Position numbers and translations under genes: made by a program
In this document: piece by piece, positions 44,172 to 54,160 of the stretch
Layout of the letters: each line of letters begins with the position of its first letter
How positions within the stretch are numbered: position 1 is the stretch's first letter
Notes under the pieces: generated by a model
The model's database searches: none
Told to the model about the DNA's origin: nothing
Seen by the model: the letters and a program-made list of their open reading frames with translations, nothing else
Assembly: GCA_964608095.1 (NCBI GenBank)
Contig: CAZSMK010000025.1
Coordinates: 30,311 to 94,310, forward strand
DNA from: CAZSMK01 sp964608095
GTDB lineage: Bacteria > Sumerlaeota > Sumerlaeia > MWCT01 > JAGHBZ01
Reading direction: 5' to 3'
DNA length: 64,000 nt

Positions 44172-44999
44172 ATGAAAAAAGGCATCAAAATAGCTATCGG
44201 AGGATTCCTACTTGTCATTATTATTGTAGTGCTTATACTTCTATTGTATATGAATACAATTGCCACCGCAGGTATTGAGAAGGTTTTATCCTCTGTTCTT
44301 GACGTTGAAGTCAGCCTGGAAGAGGCAAAGATTTCAATCCTCAAGGGCACGGTACAGCTCCGTAACCTTCATATTTACAATCCAGAAGGATTCAACACTC
44401 AGGAAGCGTTCTCCGTGGAAGACATTACCGTAAAAGCCGATATAAAATCGTTCACAACGGATAAGCCCCATATCATGCTGGTTGCTATAGAGAACCCCAG
44501 TATTACGCTCGAGCAAGGGTTGAAAGGATCCAACATCAGTAAACTTATTGAAAATGCATCAGCAGAAGAGGAAGAAGTTGAGGAAGTCGAGGAAGCCGAA
44601 GAAGAGGCGGGGAAGAAAGTCCGTATCGACCTTGTCGAGGTGAACGGTACACGCGTGGGTCTCTCATCACCTGTTCTCAAGGGTAAGGAAGTAACATTTC
44701 CGGTTCCGAAATTTTCCATCAAAGACATTGGGGGCGAAGATGAACATGTCAGTATCGGTCGTTCATTCGTTATTTTCTTTACCGAGTTACTCAAGCAAAT
44801 CAAGAATGCGGGAACCGGGGTGATTCCATCCGATCTACGGGATACCATGGATGACACCATACAATTCTCAAAAAAATATCTTGATTCAGGTATGGATGTC
44901 CTGAAAGAAGGCGGAGACCAACTAAAAAAGAAAATCGATGATACCGGTAAAGGATTGAAGTCTCTTTTTGGAAAAGAAGAGAGCGAAGAAACGGAATAA
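44172..44999 (+). CDS. AsmA-like membrane-anchored protein
   Basis: 275 residues from the ATG at 44172 with AGAGGAG; the frame is open from a TTG at 44133. One N-terminal helix (about 6-27) anchors an extracytoplasmic domain: VLDVEVSLEEAKISILKGTVQLRNLHIYNPEGF is the AsmA/DUF748 pattern linked to lipid transport between membranes in Gram-negative bacteria. An acidic Glu-rich linker (about 135-155) and a helical, Lys-rich C-terminus follow. It supports an outer membrane in this organism. Confidence 0.75.
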   Translation: MKKGIKIAIGGFLLVIIIVVLILLLYMNTIATAGIEKVLSSVLDVEVSLEEAKISILKGTVQLRNLHIYNPEGFNTQEAFSVEDITVKADIKSFTTDKPHIMLVAIENPSITLEQGLKGSNISKLIENASAEEEEVEEVEEAEEEAGKKVRIDLVEVNGTRVGLSSPVLKGKEVTFPVPKFSIKDIGGEDEHVSIGRSFVIFFTELLKQIKNAGTGVIPSDLRDTMDDTIQFSKKYLDSGMDVLKEGGDQLKKKIDDTGKGLKSLFGKEESEETE

Positions 45000-45178
45000 T
45001 AGAACAGAAACCTCATTGCAGCGCTTGATCTCGCAAGTCTCTTTTTTGGCAGTCGTGCCTTATCCGTCCTATTTTGTTCTGTTGTTGTATGGACAAGCCA
45101 TTGCGAATTAAGAATGTGTTTGAAATCGAGCCTGAATTCAGGAGAATGAGTGAATATAAAAAACTGGGGGTTTCACGT

Positions 45179-47212
45179 ATGAATACAGAGAATCGTCATA
45201 AATATTCTTATGTGATTTTTATCTTGCTGTTCATGACTGGCTTTATGATCAGTCAGGGTAAAGTCTGTGGCGAAGTAAAAGATACCAAACAAACGCTCAA
45301 AGAATCTTCTTTAACGAACGTGTCTTATAAACTTCCGGTTGATTCCGCCGAGTATTTCCGCATCAAAGTCGTGGATAAAGAGACAAGCCGTGGCATTCCC
45401 CTTGTCGCCATGACCATGTTATCGGGTGTGGACTACTATACCGATAGCGCAGGTGTAGTGGCTTTTTACGAGGCCGGGCTAATGAACCGCAAGGTCTTTT
45501 TCTATGTCAAAAGTCACGGCTATGAGTTTCAAAAAGATGGGTTCGGTATTGCAGGGAAGACCCTTGATGTAGTTCCCGGTGGAAGCGCCGTGATTAAAAT
45601 GAAAAGGATCAATATTGCGCAGCGACTTTACCGAATTACGGGTTCTGGTATTTATTATCATAGTGTCATGCTGGGCGAAAAGACGCCGATTTCGTTTCCT
45701 ATAATTCAAGACGGCGTCCTCGGTCAGGACAGTACTCTTGTCACTATATATAAAGAAAAACTTTTCTGGGTGTGGGGTGATACCACGCATCCACGTTATC
45801 CACTGGCGGCGAATTTCAAGGCTACCTGCGCTACGTCGCTCCTGCCTGAACAGGGCGGACTCGATCCCGAGGTGGGGGTCGAATATGATTATTTTACCGA
45901 CGGCGATTTTGTTAAAAAAATGGTTCCTCTTCCCGGGAGCAATCCCTATTGGCTGGGCTCTCTTCTGTCGGTCAAAGATGATGAGGGAGAAGAACATCTG
46001 CTCGCCCACTACTCGAAGATCAAACCACCTCTCGAGGCTATTGAGAGAGGTATGGTAAAGTTCAACGATTCGCAAGAAATTTTCCAACCCATTGCCCTAT
46101 ACCAGTTTGACGAAGTTATAAAACCCAACGGACATCCATTCAGGGTTGAAGAGAATGGGAAGGAATATTTTTATTTTTTCTCAGGCGGTCTTGTAAGAAC
46201 CCGCACTGAATATGATTCAGTCGTAAATCATTCCTATTACGAAGCACTCACCTGTTTAAAAGAAGGAAGTCGTTTTGACAATACCGCAGAACAAATTATT
46301 CGGGACAACGAGGGCACATTGCAGTATTCGTGGAAAAGAAACACCACCCCGATAGGAGCGGATGAGGAGAAGAAACTCGTTGAAGCGGGATTGATAAAAC
46401 CGGAAGAGAGATGGTTTCAGCTCTTTGACATATCATCAGGAAACGAGATTATATTTCATGGCGGTTCGATTTACTGGAATCCGTATCGCGAACGATGGGT
46501 AATGGTGGCGTTACAGATTTTCGGGACGTCGTTGCTGGGCGAGGTCTGGTATGCCGAGGGAGATACGCCGCTTGGTCCATGGGTGTATGCGCAAAAAATC
46601 GTGACCCATGACGATTATAGTTTTTACAATCCTGTCCAGCATCCGCATTTTACAAAAGACGACGGGCGAATAATTTTCTTTGAAGGAACGTATACTAAAT
46701 CTTTTTCCGGCAGCGAGATACCCACTCCACGCTACGATTATAATCAGATTATGTATAAACTCGAGCTGGACGACAGCCGTTTGTTTTTACCAGTTCCCGT
46801 GTATGAAGTGCACGATTCCGGGACACGTTATGTAACGAAGCAGCAAATACCCGAACACGTGAAAGAGCCGAAGATTGCATTCTATGCACCCGACCGGCAC
46901 AGGAAAGGAACAGTTCCTGTATATGGAACGATACACGAGAGCGGTGATATTATATTAACGGCAGGAGTGGGACAAGAGGTCAGCCCAGCGAGAGATAAAA
47001 TCGTGTTTTATGCAGTTTCACCCTCGGAGAAGAATCCGCCGACCACTACCATTCCGCTTTATGTATTCAAAAATTCGGATACGCATAATCGATTTTATTC
47101 CACGGATATATCGGCAAAGAATGAAAAGTTTCAAAGAGGCAAGGAGCCTGTCTGTTACGTCTGGGAGAAAAAGACTCACTTCAACCCCTATAAAGTGAAA
47201 TCGCTGGATTGA
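45179..47212 (+). CDS. Large exported protein with regulatory-like N-terminus and five-bladed-propeller-like body
   Basis: About 677 residues from the ATG at 45179, which gives a signal peptide (about 8-29); the frame is open 105 bp further upstream. After a carboxypeptidase-regulatory domain (about 50-140) comes a region with LFWVWGDTTHPRYP, GGSIYWNPYRERWVMV, GEVWYAEGDTPLGPWVYA and FYNPVQHPHFTKDDGRIIFFEGTY. This resembles GH43/DUF4185-like propellers. The end has an IPLYVFKNSDTHNRFYSTD repeat resembling DUF5648. Probably a surface sugar-binding or sugar-cleaving protein. Family assignment is tentative. Confidence 0.6.
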   Translation: MNTENRHKYSYVIFILLFMTGFMISQGKVCGEVKDTKQTLKESSLTNVSYKLPVDSAEYFRIKVVDKETSRGIPLVAMTMLSGVDYYTDSAGVVAFYEAGLMNRKVFFYVKSHGYEFQKDGFGIAGKTLDVVPGGSAVIKMKRINIAQRLYRITGSGIYYHSVMLGEKTPISFPIIQDGVLGQDSTLVTIYKEKLFWVWGDTTHPRYPLAANFKATCATSLLPEQGGLDPEVGVEYDYFTDGDFVKKMVPLPGSNPYWLGSLLSVKDDEGEEHLLAHYSKIKPPLEAIERGMVKFNDSQEIFQPIALYQFDEVIKPNGHPFRVEENGKEYFYFFSGGLVRTRTEYDSVVNHSYYEALTCLKEGSRFDNTAEQIIRDNEGTLQYSWKRNTTPIGADEEKKLVEAGLIKPEERWFQLFDISSGNEIIFHGGSIYWNPYRERWVMVALQIFGTSLLGEVWYAEGDTPLGPWVYAQKIVTHDDYSFYNPVQHPHFTKDDGRIIFFEGTYTKSFSGSEIPTPRYDYNQIMYKLELDDSRLFLPVPVYEVHDSGTRYVTKQQIPEHVKEPKIAFYAPDRHRKGTVPVYGTIHESGDIILTAGVGQEVSPARDKIVFYAVSPSEKNPPTTTIPLYVFKNSDTHNRFYSTDISAKNEKFQRGKEPVCYVWEKKTHFNPYKVKSLD

Positions 47213-47291
47213 GTTTCACTATAACTATTGTCACGTTTAATTGTTCTTGATAAAAGAACATCTTCAAACTTATTCAATCGAGGATTAGGAC

Positions 47292-48110
47292 GTGAACACG
47301 GTTCGGTTGAGACTTAGAATATTCTGGATAGCCTTGCTCTTCGTCTGGATTGGCGGCTCGCTCGCCTTTATGGCAATAGAGCGAATCCCACTGTGGGATG
47401 CGCTGTATTTTACGCTCGTTACTATTGCAACGGTGGGTTATGGCGATATTCATCCGATCACTCATACGGGGAAACTTCTCGCCGTTGTGCTGATTATTAT
47501 GGGAGTGGGGGCGTTTCTGGGTGTTGTTGCAAACGCTACGGAGCTGCTTCTCAAGAAAAGGGAACGTCAGATGCGGCTCGAAAAACTCAATATGGTTATA
47601 GGGGTGTTCTTTACCGAGATTGGAACCCGGTTGCTGGTTATTTTTTCCACTGCAGATCCGGAAATCGATAGAATTCGAAACAGCCTGGTCGTGGAATCGA
47701 AGTGGACGCGTCATGATTTTGCACGATTAAAGACTGTCCTCAGCGGTCATCATTTTAATATCGAGATAGACAAAATCGACTTGCCGGATTTATGGATGCA
47801 CCTTCGTGAGAAACGCGAAACCCTCGTTCGGCTTCTCGAAAACCCCATGCTTCACGAGCATGAATCCTTTACGGATCTCTTACAGGCGTTGTTTCATCTG
47901 ACGGAAGAACTTGCCTACCGAGGGCGATTTGACAATCTTCCTCAAACCGATCTCGAACATCTTGCCAACGATATAAAGCGAGGTTATAAGATGCTCTTAG
48001 CCGAGTGGGTCGACTATATGGCACATTTGAAGGCTAACTATCCATATCTCTTTTCCCTTGCTATGAGGACGAATCCATTCGATACAAATGCTTCGCCCAT
48101 CGTGAAATAA
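47292..48110 (+). CDS. Two-helix potassium channel protein
   Basis: 272 residues with a GTG start and GAGGA upstream. Two helices (about 8-28 and 60-85) surround a pore loop with the selectivity filter TVGYGD (about 48-53). The 180-residue cytoplasmic C-terminus is helical and charged and is not a typical RCK domain. It starts a pair with the HEAT-repeat gene 31 bp downstream. Confidence 0.9.
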   Translation: MNTVRLRLRIFWIALLFVWIGGSLAFMAIERIPLWDALYFTLVTIATVGYGDIHPITHTGKLLAVVLIIMGVGAFLGVVANATELLLKKRERQMRLEKLNMVIGVFFTEIGTRLLVIFSTADPEIDRIRNSLVVESKWTRHDFARLKTVLSGHHFNIEIDKIDLPDLWMHLREKRETLVRLLENPMLHEHESFTDLLQALFHLTEELAYRGRFDNLPQTDLEHLANDIKRGYKMLLAEWVDYMAHLKANYPYLFSLAMRTNPFDTNASPIVK

Positions 48111-48141
48111 GAAATAGATTAAAAAAAGTAGGGTCTACACG

Positions 48142-50595
48142 TTGAGTCGTGAATATACACAAACAGCCATGCCGTGGCGTTGTCCGCGCTGCAATGCACA
48201 GAACATCAGGGTAAGTCTGCACACGCCGATCGGAATATGCCAGAAATGCCGCCATGAATTAAGTCATAACGATATTTTCGGTGTAAAATCACCCTTCGAA
48301 TTAATCCCGAAACCGAGTGTAGCAAAGCGGTTCAAACTCTCTCTCAAGCAAAACGGCTTCACCTTCTCTTATAGCCATTTCTGGCTACCCGGATTTCTCC
48401 TTTTTGGACTTATTTCTGTGGGCTGGGTTTACATGATTTTTGCAGAGTTTTATGTCAGCCCGATTCCCTTCATCGGGATTTTATTTCTCTTTCTTCTCGG
48501 GCTGCCCATTCTTGTCGTGGCTCTTATATGTCTGCTCGGGCGACATCGTCTTTCTGCAGCAGATAACAAAGCAAAACTATTGCTCAATATCGGAGTGCCT
48601 TTGTTCTGGAAGCGTTTTCAATGGAGCGACATTATAAAAGTGGATGTAGAGATAGGGAGCCATGTATTGCACATCATAACAGATAGGAAGATGCACAAGC
48701 CGCTGTGGACTATGATGTGGGTGAAGAACGAACATGCATGGACTTTTCGTAATATCGCGAACATCTTGATAGATTTACATCTGTGGTGGACGGAAGAGCA
48801 GGAGCGGTTACATAAATCTGAGGAACGAATGCTGTCTGATTCTCTGGAGCGAAGATATTCGAAGGATACAGACAAAGAAGAAAGCGTTGCAATTCCTGAT
48901 TCCCTCTCAACCAACTACCTTCTTGCAAAAATGGCTAATCCCGATCCTGCCACAAGGGTAAAGTCCGCCATTGCTTTTGGGCAGCTGGGAAAGGACGCGC
49001 TATGCGAGATTGAAAAGATTATACACGATAACAATAAGTACTTGAGGTCGTCGGCTGCGATTGTACTGGGAAACATATCGTCGGGAAAGGAAACCGCCGC
49101 GCAACTCCTCGGTCAGCTCCTCAGGGATAAGTCCTTACTTGTTCGCTACAGCGCCGCGGTCGGGGCAAGTTATCTCGGTTCTCACGCAATTCCTCTTCTT
49201 CCGGATATGATAAAAGTACTAAATGAGGCTGATAAAAGCGTCTGGTATAATCTTCAACTATCTTCGGATATCAACCACCTTTCAGTTGATATAGATCGAC
49301 TCGGTAAGGAAGCAGTTCCACGGCTTATATCGATTTTACACGAAAGCGATGACGTTGGCGTCAAAAAACACGCCATTTCTTCTCTGCGTGTGTTCAAGTC
49401 AGAATCTAAAAAGATAATTCCCGAGCTCTTGCCGTTGTTAAAGGATCGCAAACTGGTTCAATCAGTTCTGACCACGCTTGGTTCGTTCGATGCCGATGCG
49501 GCTGTTGCCGTGCCCGAAATCATTCCTTTTATCAACGCCGGAGAGCATGAGACGCGAAGAGCGGCAGCCATGGCGCTTGGTAATATCGGTCGCGCCGCTC
49601 AGTCTGCCGTACCCGCTCTTGTCGAACATGTTCGCGATAAAAAACCGCAGGTTCGTGAACATGTCGCTATCGTGCTCGCACAGATAAAGGCTGACTCTGC
49701 TGATGCGATAAACGAGCTATACAAAAGTATCAAAAGACGCATCGGACTTCTTGCCCGAATACGGAGAGCTCTCACTTTTTCGAATAAAGTTTTTTTTGAG
49801 GAAATGGCGTTGCATGCCGCCATGCGGAGTCTTGTTGCGCTTGATAAACGCAATCCCGTAACAGCAACACTCTTGTGCCGGATAGTTGGACATCCGTTAT
49901 CCGCGGACAGGGAAACACGACAACTAGCTGCTATGCTTCTTGGTGAAATGGGTGACCTTGCAAAGCCTGCCATTCCTGCACTTTCACGGATGTTGAAGTA
50001 CAAGAATTCAAAATATACACGTATTGCCTGTCATGTACTCGGCGAAATCGGTGAAATTCCCTCTTCCATCTTGCCGGATATCATCTCGCTTCTTGATAGT
50101 GACGACGAACATGAAAAAGAGGATGCAATCCTGGCACTGGGAAGGATGAAAGTGGCGATACCCGAAGAGGGAATCTTAAAATTAAGGGAGATTTCAAAGA
50201 GCGACCGGGCAATGTTTCGATGGGCTGCGGTGATCTCGCTCAGCCGCTTGGGCTTTTCCACCCAAAACATCATTCCTGAATTTATCGACATTCTCGCTAA
50301 GAAATATCAAAGCCCCGACGACATGGAAGATGAGGAATTCTCTAAAGTATTGCATTTCTACAATAAAACTATCTCTCACCTCGATGGGCTCGGTAGCAGA
50401 GCAAAAGAGTTGGTGCCTCACGTAATCAAACTCATTGAAGGGAATGAAAAATATATTTGCCGGGGCGGCGTAGAGTTTCTCAGGAAAGTTGCACCGGACG
50501 ACCCTGCCGTTCGCGCTCTTTTTATCGACCTGCAACGGCATCCCAATTCACAGGTAGGGCAAGAAGTTGAACGGTTTTTGCGCGACAATATTTGA
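48142..50595 (+). CDS. Zinc-ribbon, two-helix membrane protein with HEAT repeats
   Basis: About 808-817 residues; the start is either the TTG at 48142 or the ATG at 48169, and neither has a strong RBS. The N-terminus has CPRCNAQNI...GICQKCRHE, a four-Cys ribbon. Two helices follow (about 80-100 and 110-135), then a PH-like stretch, then about 500 residues of HEAT repeats with the pattern A-x-x-L-G-x-I/M followed by P-x-L-x-x-L (for instance AAMALGNIGRAAQSAVPALVEHV and AAMLLGEMGDLAKPAIPALSRML). It is probably a membrane-bound scaffold. The upstream K+ channel suggests a link. Confidence 0.8.
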   Translation: MSREYTQTAMPWRCPRCNAQNIRVSLHTPIGICQKCRHELSHNDIFGVKSPFELIPKPSVAKRFKLSLKQNGFTFSYSHFWLPGFLLFGLISVGWVYMIFAEFYVSPIPFIGILFLFLLGLPILVVALICLLGRHRLSAADNKAKLLLNIGVPLFWKRFQWSDIIKVDVEIGSHVLHIITDRKMHKPLWTMMWVKNEHAWTFRNIANILIDLHLWWTEEQERLHKSEERMLSDSLERRYSKDTDKEESVAIPDSLSTNYLLAKMANPDPATRVKSAIAFGQLGKDALCEIEKIIHDNNKYLRSSAAIVLGNISSGKETAAQLLGQLLRDKSLLVRYSAAVGASYLGSHAIPLLPDMIKVLNEADKSVWYNLQLSSDINHLSVDIDRLGKEAVPRLISILHESDDVGVKKHAISSLRVFKSESKKIIPELLPLLKDRKLVQSVLTTLGSFDADAAVAVPEIIPFINAGEHETRRAAAMALGNIGRAAQSAVPALVEHVRDKKPQVREHVAIVLAQIKADSADAINELYKSIKRRIGLLARIRRALTFSNKVFFEEMALHAAMRSLVALDKRNPVTATLLCRIVGHPLSADRETRQLAAMLLGEMGDLAKPAIPALSRMLKYKNSKYTRIACHVLGEIGEIPSSILPDIISLLDSDDEHEKEDAILALGRMKVAIPEEGILKLREISKSDRAMFRWAAVISLSRLGFSTQNIIPEFIDILAKKYQSPDDMEDEEFSKVLHFYNKTISHLDGLGSRAKELVPHVIKLIEGNEKYICRGGVEFLRKVAPDDPAVRALFIDLQRHPNSQVGQEVERFLRDNI

Positions 50596-50607
50596 GATAC
50601 CGTTGAA

Positions 50608-51942
50608 TTATTTATGCGATACAGCGGTATCTTCCTGCAGATACTTTTTGAACCATTTCATGTTTTCTTCATACATCATTGGACTGTTCTCGTGTTCCGC
50701 TTCTTTATCTATAACGAGCCGTTTTGGAACGCCGTCGGGAATCCGGTTGATAACGACAATTCCACCAAGAGGAGGACACACGGGGTCTTGCAATCCTACA
50801 CATACCTGTGTCGGGACACGGATATCAGGCGCCAGGTTGGCGATGTCAATATAACCGAGGGTTTGGCGAACGCGAAAACCGATATCATCCCTGTGTGCCA
50901 TGTGCATGAAAATCGGTCCCGACCCGAGTGTGGCAAGTTCGGAAAAATCGGGGAAATTAACGAGGTAGGGTACGTTGGTGGCGACACATGCGACACGCGT
51001 GTCCAGGGAACCCAGAGAGAGTGCAAAGGCGCCGCCCTGGCTGCCACCTATAACGCCGATTCGTGCGCAGTCGACTTCCGGACGGCTCACCAGGAAATCA
51101 ATCCCGCGGCGGCAATCCATATATGCCGCACGGTAATAGTAATCCTCTGGCATGTCGATGTTCCAGAGATGGTGTTCTATAGGAGTCTTGAAATATTCTT
51201 TTGAGGGACCATGACTACGCGGGTTGAGCGCGAGCGTTATGTATCCCTCGGCGGTATAATCTGCAGGGGGTTCTTCGGCGCCCCAGCCCGGCATCAACTG
51301 AATTGCCGGGTAGTGTTTTGTGATATCTTCTGTGGAAAGTGGATCAACGTCTTTAGGAACAAAATACCAGCAGACAATGGGCAGGTTCAGATATGAATTT
51401 ATTGTCACTTTATATAGCCTGCCGGTGGCGCTGTCTTTTTCGGGGACTGCTTCAATTATGGGATTCATGGGTGCGAGCGCGAGTTTCTCTTTTGCTTCAT
51501 TCCAATAGCGCGCGAAATCGCCGGGACGTTCAAGGTTAGGTGAGCCTTCATAATCAAGGGCTCGACTTTCGGGGAAATACATAGTGCGCCATTCTGCTAT
51601 TTTTTTGGATTCCGCCTCTTCTTTTATGAGCAGCTCGATTCTCACACCGAGAATCTCGCTTTTCCCACGAGTCGGAAGGCTCATTGTATAATCCTCTTTG
51701 TTAGAAATCGTTTCTGTTTTCAGAACAATCTCTTTGCCTTCCCATGCATAAGCCGTAATGAGAATTTCGCCCTCGAAATCAACCGATTCTTTTAACGGTG
51801 TTATTCTCAGCTCTGGTATTCTACCATCAAGCGCGGGATCGAAATCAATCTGTACAGGTTCGCCCATACGAATCCTTCTTCCTTGTATTGCTATAGTGAG
51901 TAACCAGAATAACACAATTAGCCACTTTATTTTTTTGATCAT
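50608..51942 (-). CDS. Exported alpha/beta hydrolase, acetyl-xylan-esterase/cephalosporin-deacetylase-like
   Basis: About 444 residues from the ATG at 51942, chosen because GGGGAG lies before it; the open frame has an ATG 12 bp earlier. Residues 1-20 look like a signal peptide. A beta-sandwich region occupies about 25-110. In the hydrolase domain the nucleophile is GGSQGG, the acid is in GLQDPVCPP, and the His is in EAEHEN. The family removes acetyl groups from polysaccharides. It stands next to other sugar-active exported proteins. Confidence 0.85.
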   Translation of the reverse strand: MIKKIKWLIVLFWLLTIAIQGRRIRMGEPVQIDFDPALDGRIPELRITPLKESVDFEGEILITAYAWEGKEIVLKTETISNKEDYTMSLPTRGKSEILGVRIELLIKEEAESKKIAEWRTMYFPESRALDYEGSPNLERPGDFARYWNEAKEKLALAPMNPIIEAVPEKDSATGRLYKVTINSYLNLPIVCWYFVPKDVDPLSTEDITKHYPAIQLMPGWGAEEPPADYTAEGYITLALNPRSHGPSKEYFKTPIEHHLWNIDMPEDYYYRAAYMDCRRGIDFLVSRPEVDCARIGVIGGSQGGAFALSLGSLDTRVACVATNVPYLVNFPDFSELATLGSGPIFMHMAHRDDIGFRVRQTLGYIDIANLAPDIRVPTQVCVGLQDPVCPPLGGIVVINRIPDGVPKRLVIDKEAEHENSPMMYEENMKWFKKYLQEDTAVSHK

Positions 51943-52129
51943 AATTCTCCCCATCTATTTTGTAGTGTGAAAAAATAATGCATTCATCCTATCTACAGTA
52001 GTGGTAAAAAACAACCGGAATAACGACACCTGAAAAGGCTCAGAAGAGACCCTTCGACTCGCATTGCTCGCTCAGGACAGGCGGGAAACACGATCAGGAA
52101 AAATAGAGAAAACTCCGTTTGTCATGCTT

Positions 52130-52165
52130 TATAAGTCCTATAAGTCCTATAAGTCTTATAAGTCC
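52130..52165. repeat. Nonamer array, TATAAGTCC x4
   Basis: Four exact-period 9-bp units at 52130, 52139, 52148 and 52157 (the third ends in T instead of C). It lies in the 383-bp gap 51943-52325, which also has CGTTCGCCGCGAACG near 52210 as a short inverted repeat. No gene is seen in the gap. Confidence 0.9.
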
Positions 52166-52325
52166 TTTCCGCTCTATCCCTCCTGATGGCAATTATATCT
52201 TTATTTACATCGCGTTCGCCGCGAACGTATTATCAAAGATTACGTTTTTTGTTCAGAAATACCTGAACGTGGAAGATGAAATCTCCCGTCATGTATGACA
52301 CAGCACTTATAAATCGAGACTGATA

Positions 52326-53537
52326 ATGAAACGCAAATGGATTTATTATCTTCTTACCGTAATTGCGGGATGTGTGTATATAGGCAGCCTGCTCAACAGT
52401 CAGTTGATGATAGTCACACCAAATGAGAAATGGTCTTCCGGTTTTGGATGGGAGCTGGTTCTTGCCGGCTGGGGTGCTTTGTCCTATACGATAGGAAGTC
52501 TTTTCCTGGCATGGCTTTCCGACCGTTTTGGTCGAGTTATCTGCATCGGGTTCAGCTGTGCCGCCATCGGCATACTGCACGTTCTCATTGGTTGGAACGT
52601 ACTCGGTGTGTATCAGCTCTGGCATTTTTTTCTTTACTGGGGCTTGAGTTGTGTGGGATTCGCAGTTTTTTTTACCAGCGTCGAGGGGCTTCTCTCTGAC
52701 TATCAGGATCACACGATGCCTCTTGCACGACGGCTTGGGTTGTATTGTGTATCCTGGTGTGCCGGCGACACTCTCGGCGCATTGGTAACCGGTTATACCA
52801 AGCAATGGGCGGGACCGGAGACGGTGTATCGCATTATGGCGTTGCTTTGTTTTATCGCGTTTGCGTTGACCCTAATGGATTGGTTCCGGCACGGTCATAA
52901 AAAGCTCAGCGATACAGAGATCGGCGTTGCAGATATTCGTCCCGAGGCTCCCCTTCACGCACGAATCGGCAGAATCGGTATTTTCTTCGGCTCTTTTGCA
53001 TTCTCCGCGATTTCCGCTTCCTTTCCCCGTTTCGGTCAGGTCTTTCACGGCTTTACCGAAGGGCAAATCGGGAATCTGCTCGGGATCATTCTCTTTGCCG
53101 CTGCTGCCACCTTTCTCTGGTTCCCTTTATGGCGTGGTTGGCATTATAATAAGAGGCTTCAAATAACACTTCAGATGTCAATGCTTCTGGGACTCTTGAT
53201 GATATTTATTTCACCTGTCGGCTCCATCGTGTTTGTTTCCGTATCCTTTATCATTTTCGGGTTCGGGTGGAGTGTGACCTATTTTTTCAGCATCTATTAT
53301 TCTTTAACTGTACCCGAAGATCATGCCAGAAGCGGTGGTTTCCACGAGGCGGTACTTGGACTCGGTAATCTTGTGGGTCCTTTCGCTGCGGTAAGTGTGA
53401 TTTCGATTACGAGTCAATTCCGGATTACTTCACCTTCGCGCGTGGGTATTATGGCAGCCGTCATCAGCTTCTTTGCTATAGTGCTTTCTCTTGGTATACA
53501 GATTATTGTTGGAACGCGAAAGAGTTCAGGGACGTAA
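52326..53537 (+). CDS. Major facilitator superfamily transporter
   Basis: 403 residues and about 12 hydrophobic helices. The loop between helices 2 and 3 has WLSDRFGRVICIG, the MFS signature. The second half repeats the pattern (LWRGWHYNKRLQ). The substrate is unknown. The start at ATG 52326 has no clear RBS. It converges on the chimeric locus, sharing a terminator hairpin with it. Confidence 0.9.
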   Translation: MKRKWIYYLLTVIAGCVYIGSLLNSQLMIVTPNEKWSSGFGWELVLAGWGALSYTIGSLFLAWLSDRFGRVICIGFSCAAIGILHVLIGWNVLGVYQLWHFFLYWGLSCVGFAVFFTSVEGLLSDYQDHTMPLARRLGLYCVSWCAGDTLGALVTGYTKQWAGPETVYRIMALLCFIAFALTLMDWFRHGHKKLSDTEIGVADIRPEAPLHARIGRIGIFFGSFAFSAISASFPRFGQVFHGFTEGQIGNLLGIILFAAAATFLWFPLWRGWHYNKRLQITLQMSMLLGLLMIFISPVGSIVFVSVSFIIFGFGWSVTYFFSIYYSLTVPEDHARSGGFHEAVLGLGNLVGPFAAVSVISITSQFRITSPSRVGIMAAVISFFAIVLSLGIQIIVGTRKSSGT

Positions 53538-53540
53538 ATA

Positions 53541-53568
53541 AAAACCCCCGGTACCGAGGTACCGAGGG
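53541..53568 (-). terminator. Terminator shared by the MFS gene and the FG-GAP fragment
   Basis: CCCCCGGTACC (53545-53555), GA loop, GGTACCGAGGG (53558-53568): an 11-bp stem with one mismatch. On the minus strand TTTT follows (plus 53541-53544), so it fits the FG-GAP-like fragment on the minus strand. Confidence 0.75.
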
Positions 53569-53590
53569 CAAGAATTGGCTATTGCGTACA

Positions 53591-54160
53591 TTAGTTATAG
53601 AGCAGCCATGAGTCACCCACGCCTGTTACGTCTACCCATTCATAAACGTAGATGACGTGATCGTCTTTAGGATTACCAAGTCCGCCGGAGCGAGTTCCAT
53701 CAGCGTCCCAGCAGGTGCAGACAATCTCCTGATAGCCATCGCCGTCCATATCGAAACCAGACTGGACACGGACATTCCAGAAGTAATTGGAGGTGCCGCT
53801 TGGAATATTATAACGTGTAAAGTTAGCGGAAGTAGTAGGTGAGCCACTTCCGTTATACTCGAAGTCCGCAATTTTTCCATCGCCGCCACACATGTAAATA
53901 TCCAGCTCATCGGAATTGCCCACTGCGTGATCCTGATCCCCAATGGCAAAGGAAACCCATTCTTCTGTGCCATCGTAAAAAGTATACACATCAGCAGTGG
54001 TTGCCGAAAGTACGTCACCGGAAGGCGAGAGGCAATAGACCGGCTCACCGCCTGCGGAGTAATTGTTGAAGTACACTTCGTCCTTACCATCGCCATCGAT
54101 GTCTGCCGCAGCTATGCCGTGGAAACCCATCCATAATTCGGCAGAAAAAACTCGTTCCAT
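53591..54160 (-). pseudogene. 3' fragment of an FG-GAP/VCBS-like protein gene
   Basis: The frame encodes up to 189 residues with two or three repeats: AAADIDGDGKDEVYFNN, SGFDMDGDGYQEIVCTCWD and AIGDQDHAVGNSDEL. There is no signal peptide or plausible RBS, and the 5' end overlaps the transglutaminase frame by about 49 bp (54112-54160). It looks like the tail of a longer exported propeller protein joined to another gene. The end, WLLYN, resembles the end of the FG-GAP protein at 30.7 kb. Confidence 0.7.

Noticed and set aside
47242..47260. TGTTCTT/AAGAACA hairpin before the K+ channel gene
   Set aside because: AT-rich 7-bp stem without a T-run; too weak to call.
52130..52165. CRISPR-like repeat
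   Set aside because: Contiguous 9-bp units without spacers.
52233..52805. 190-residue minus-strand ORF
   Set aside because: Shadow of the MFS gene in its first 480 bp; composition unlike a real protein.
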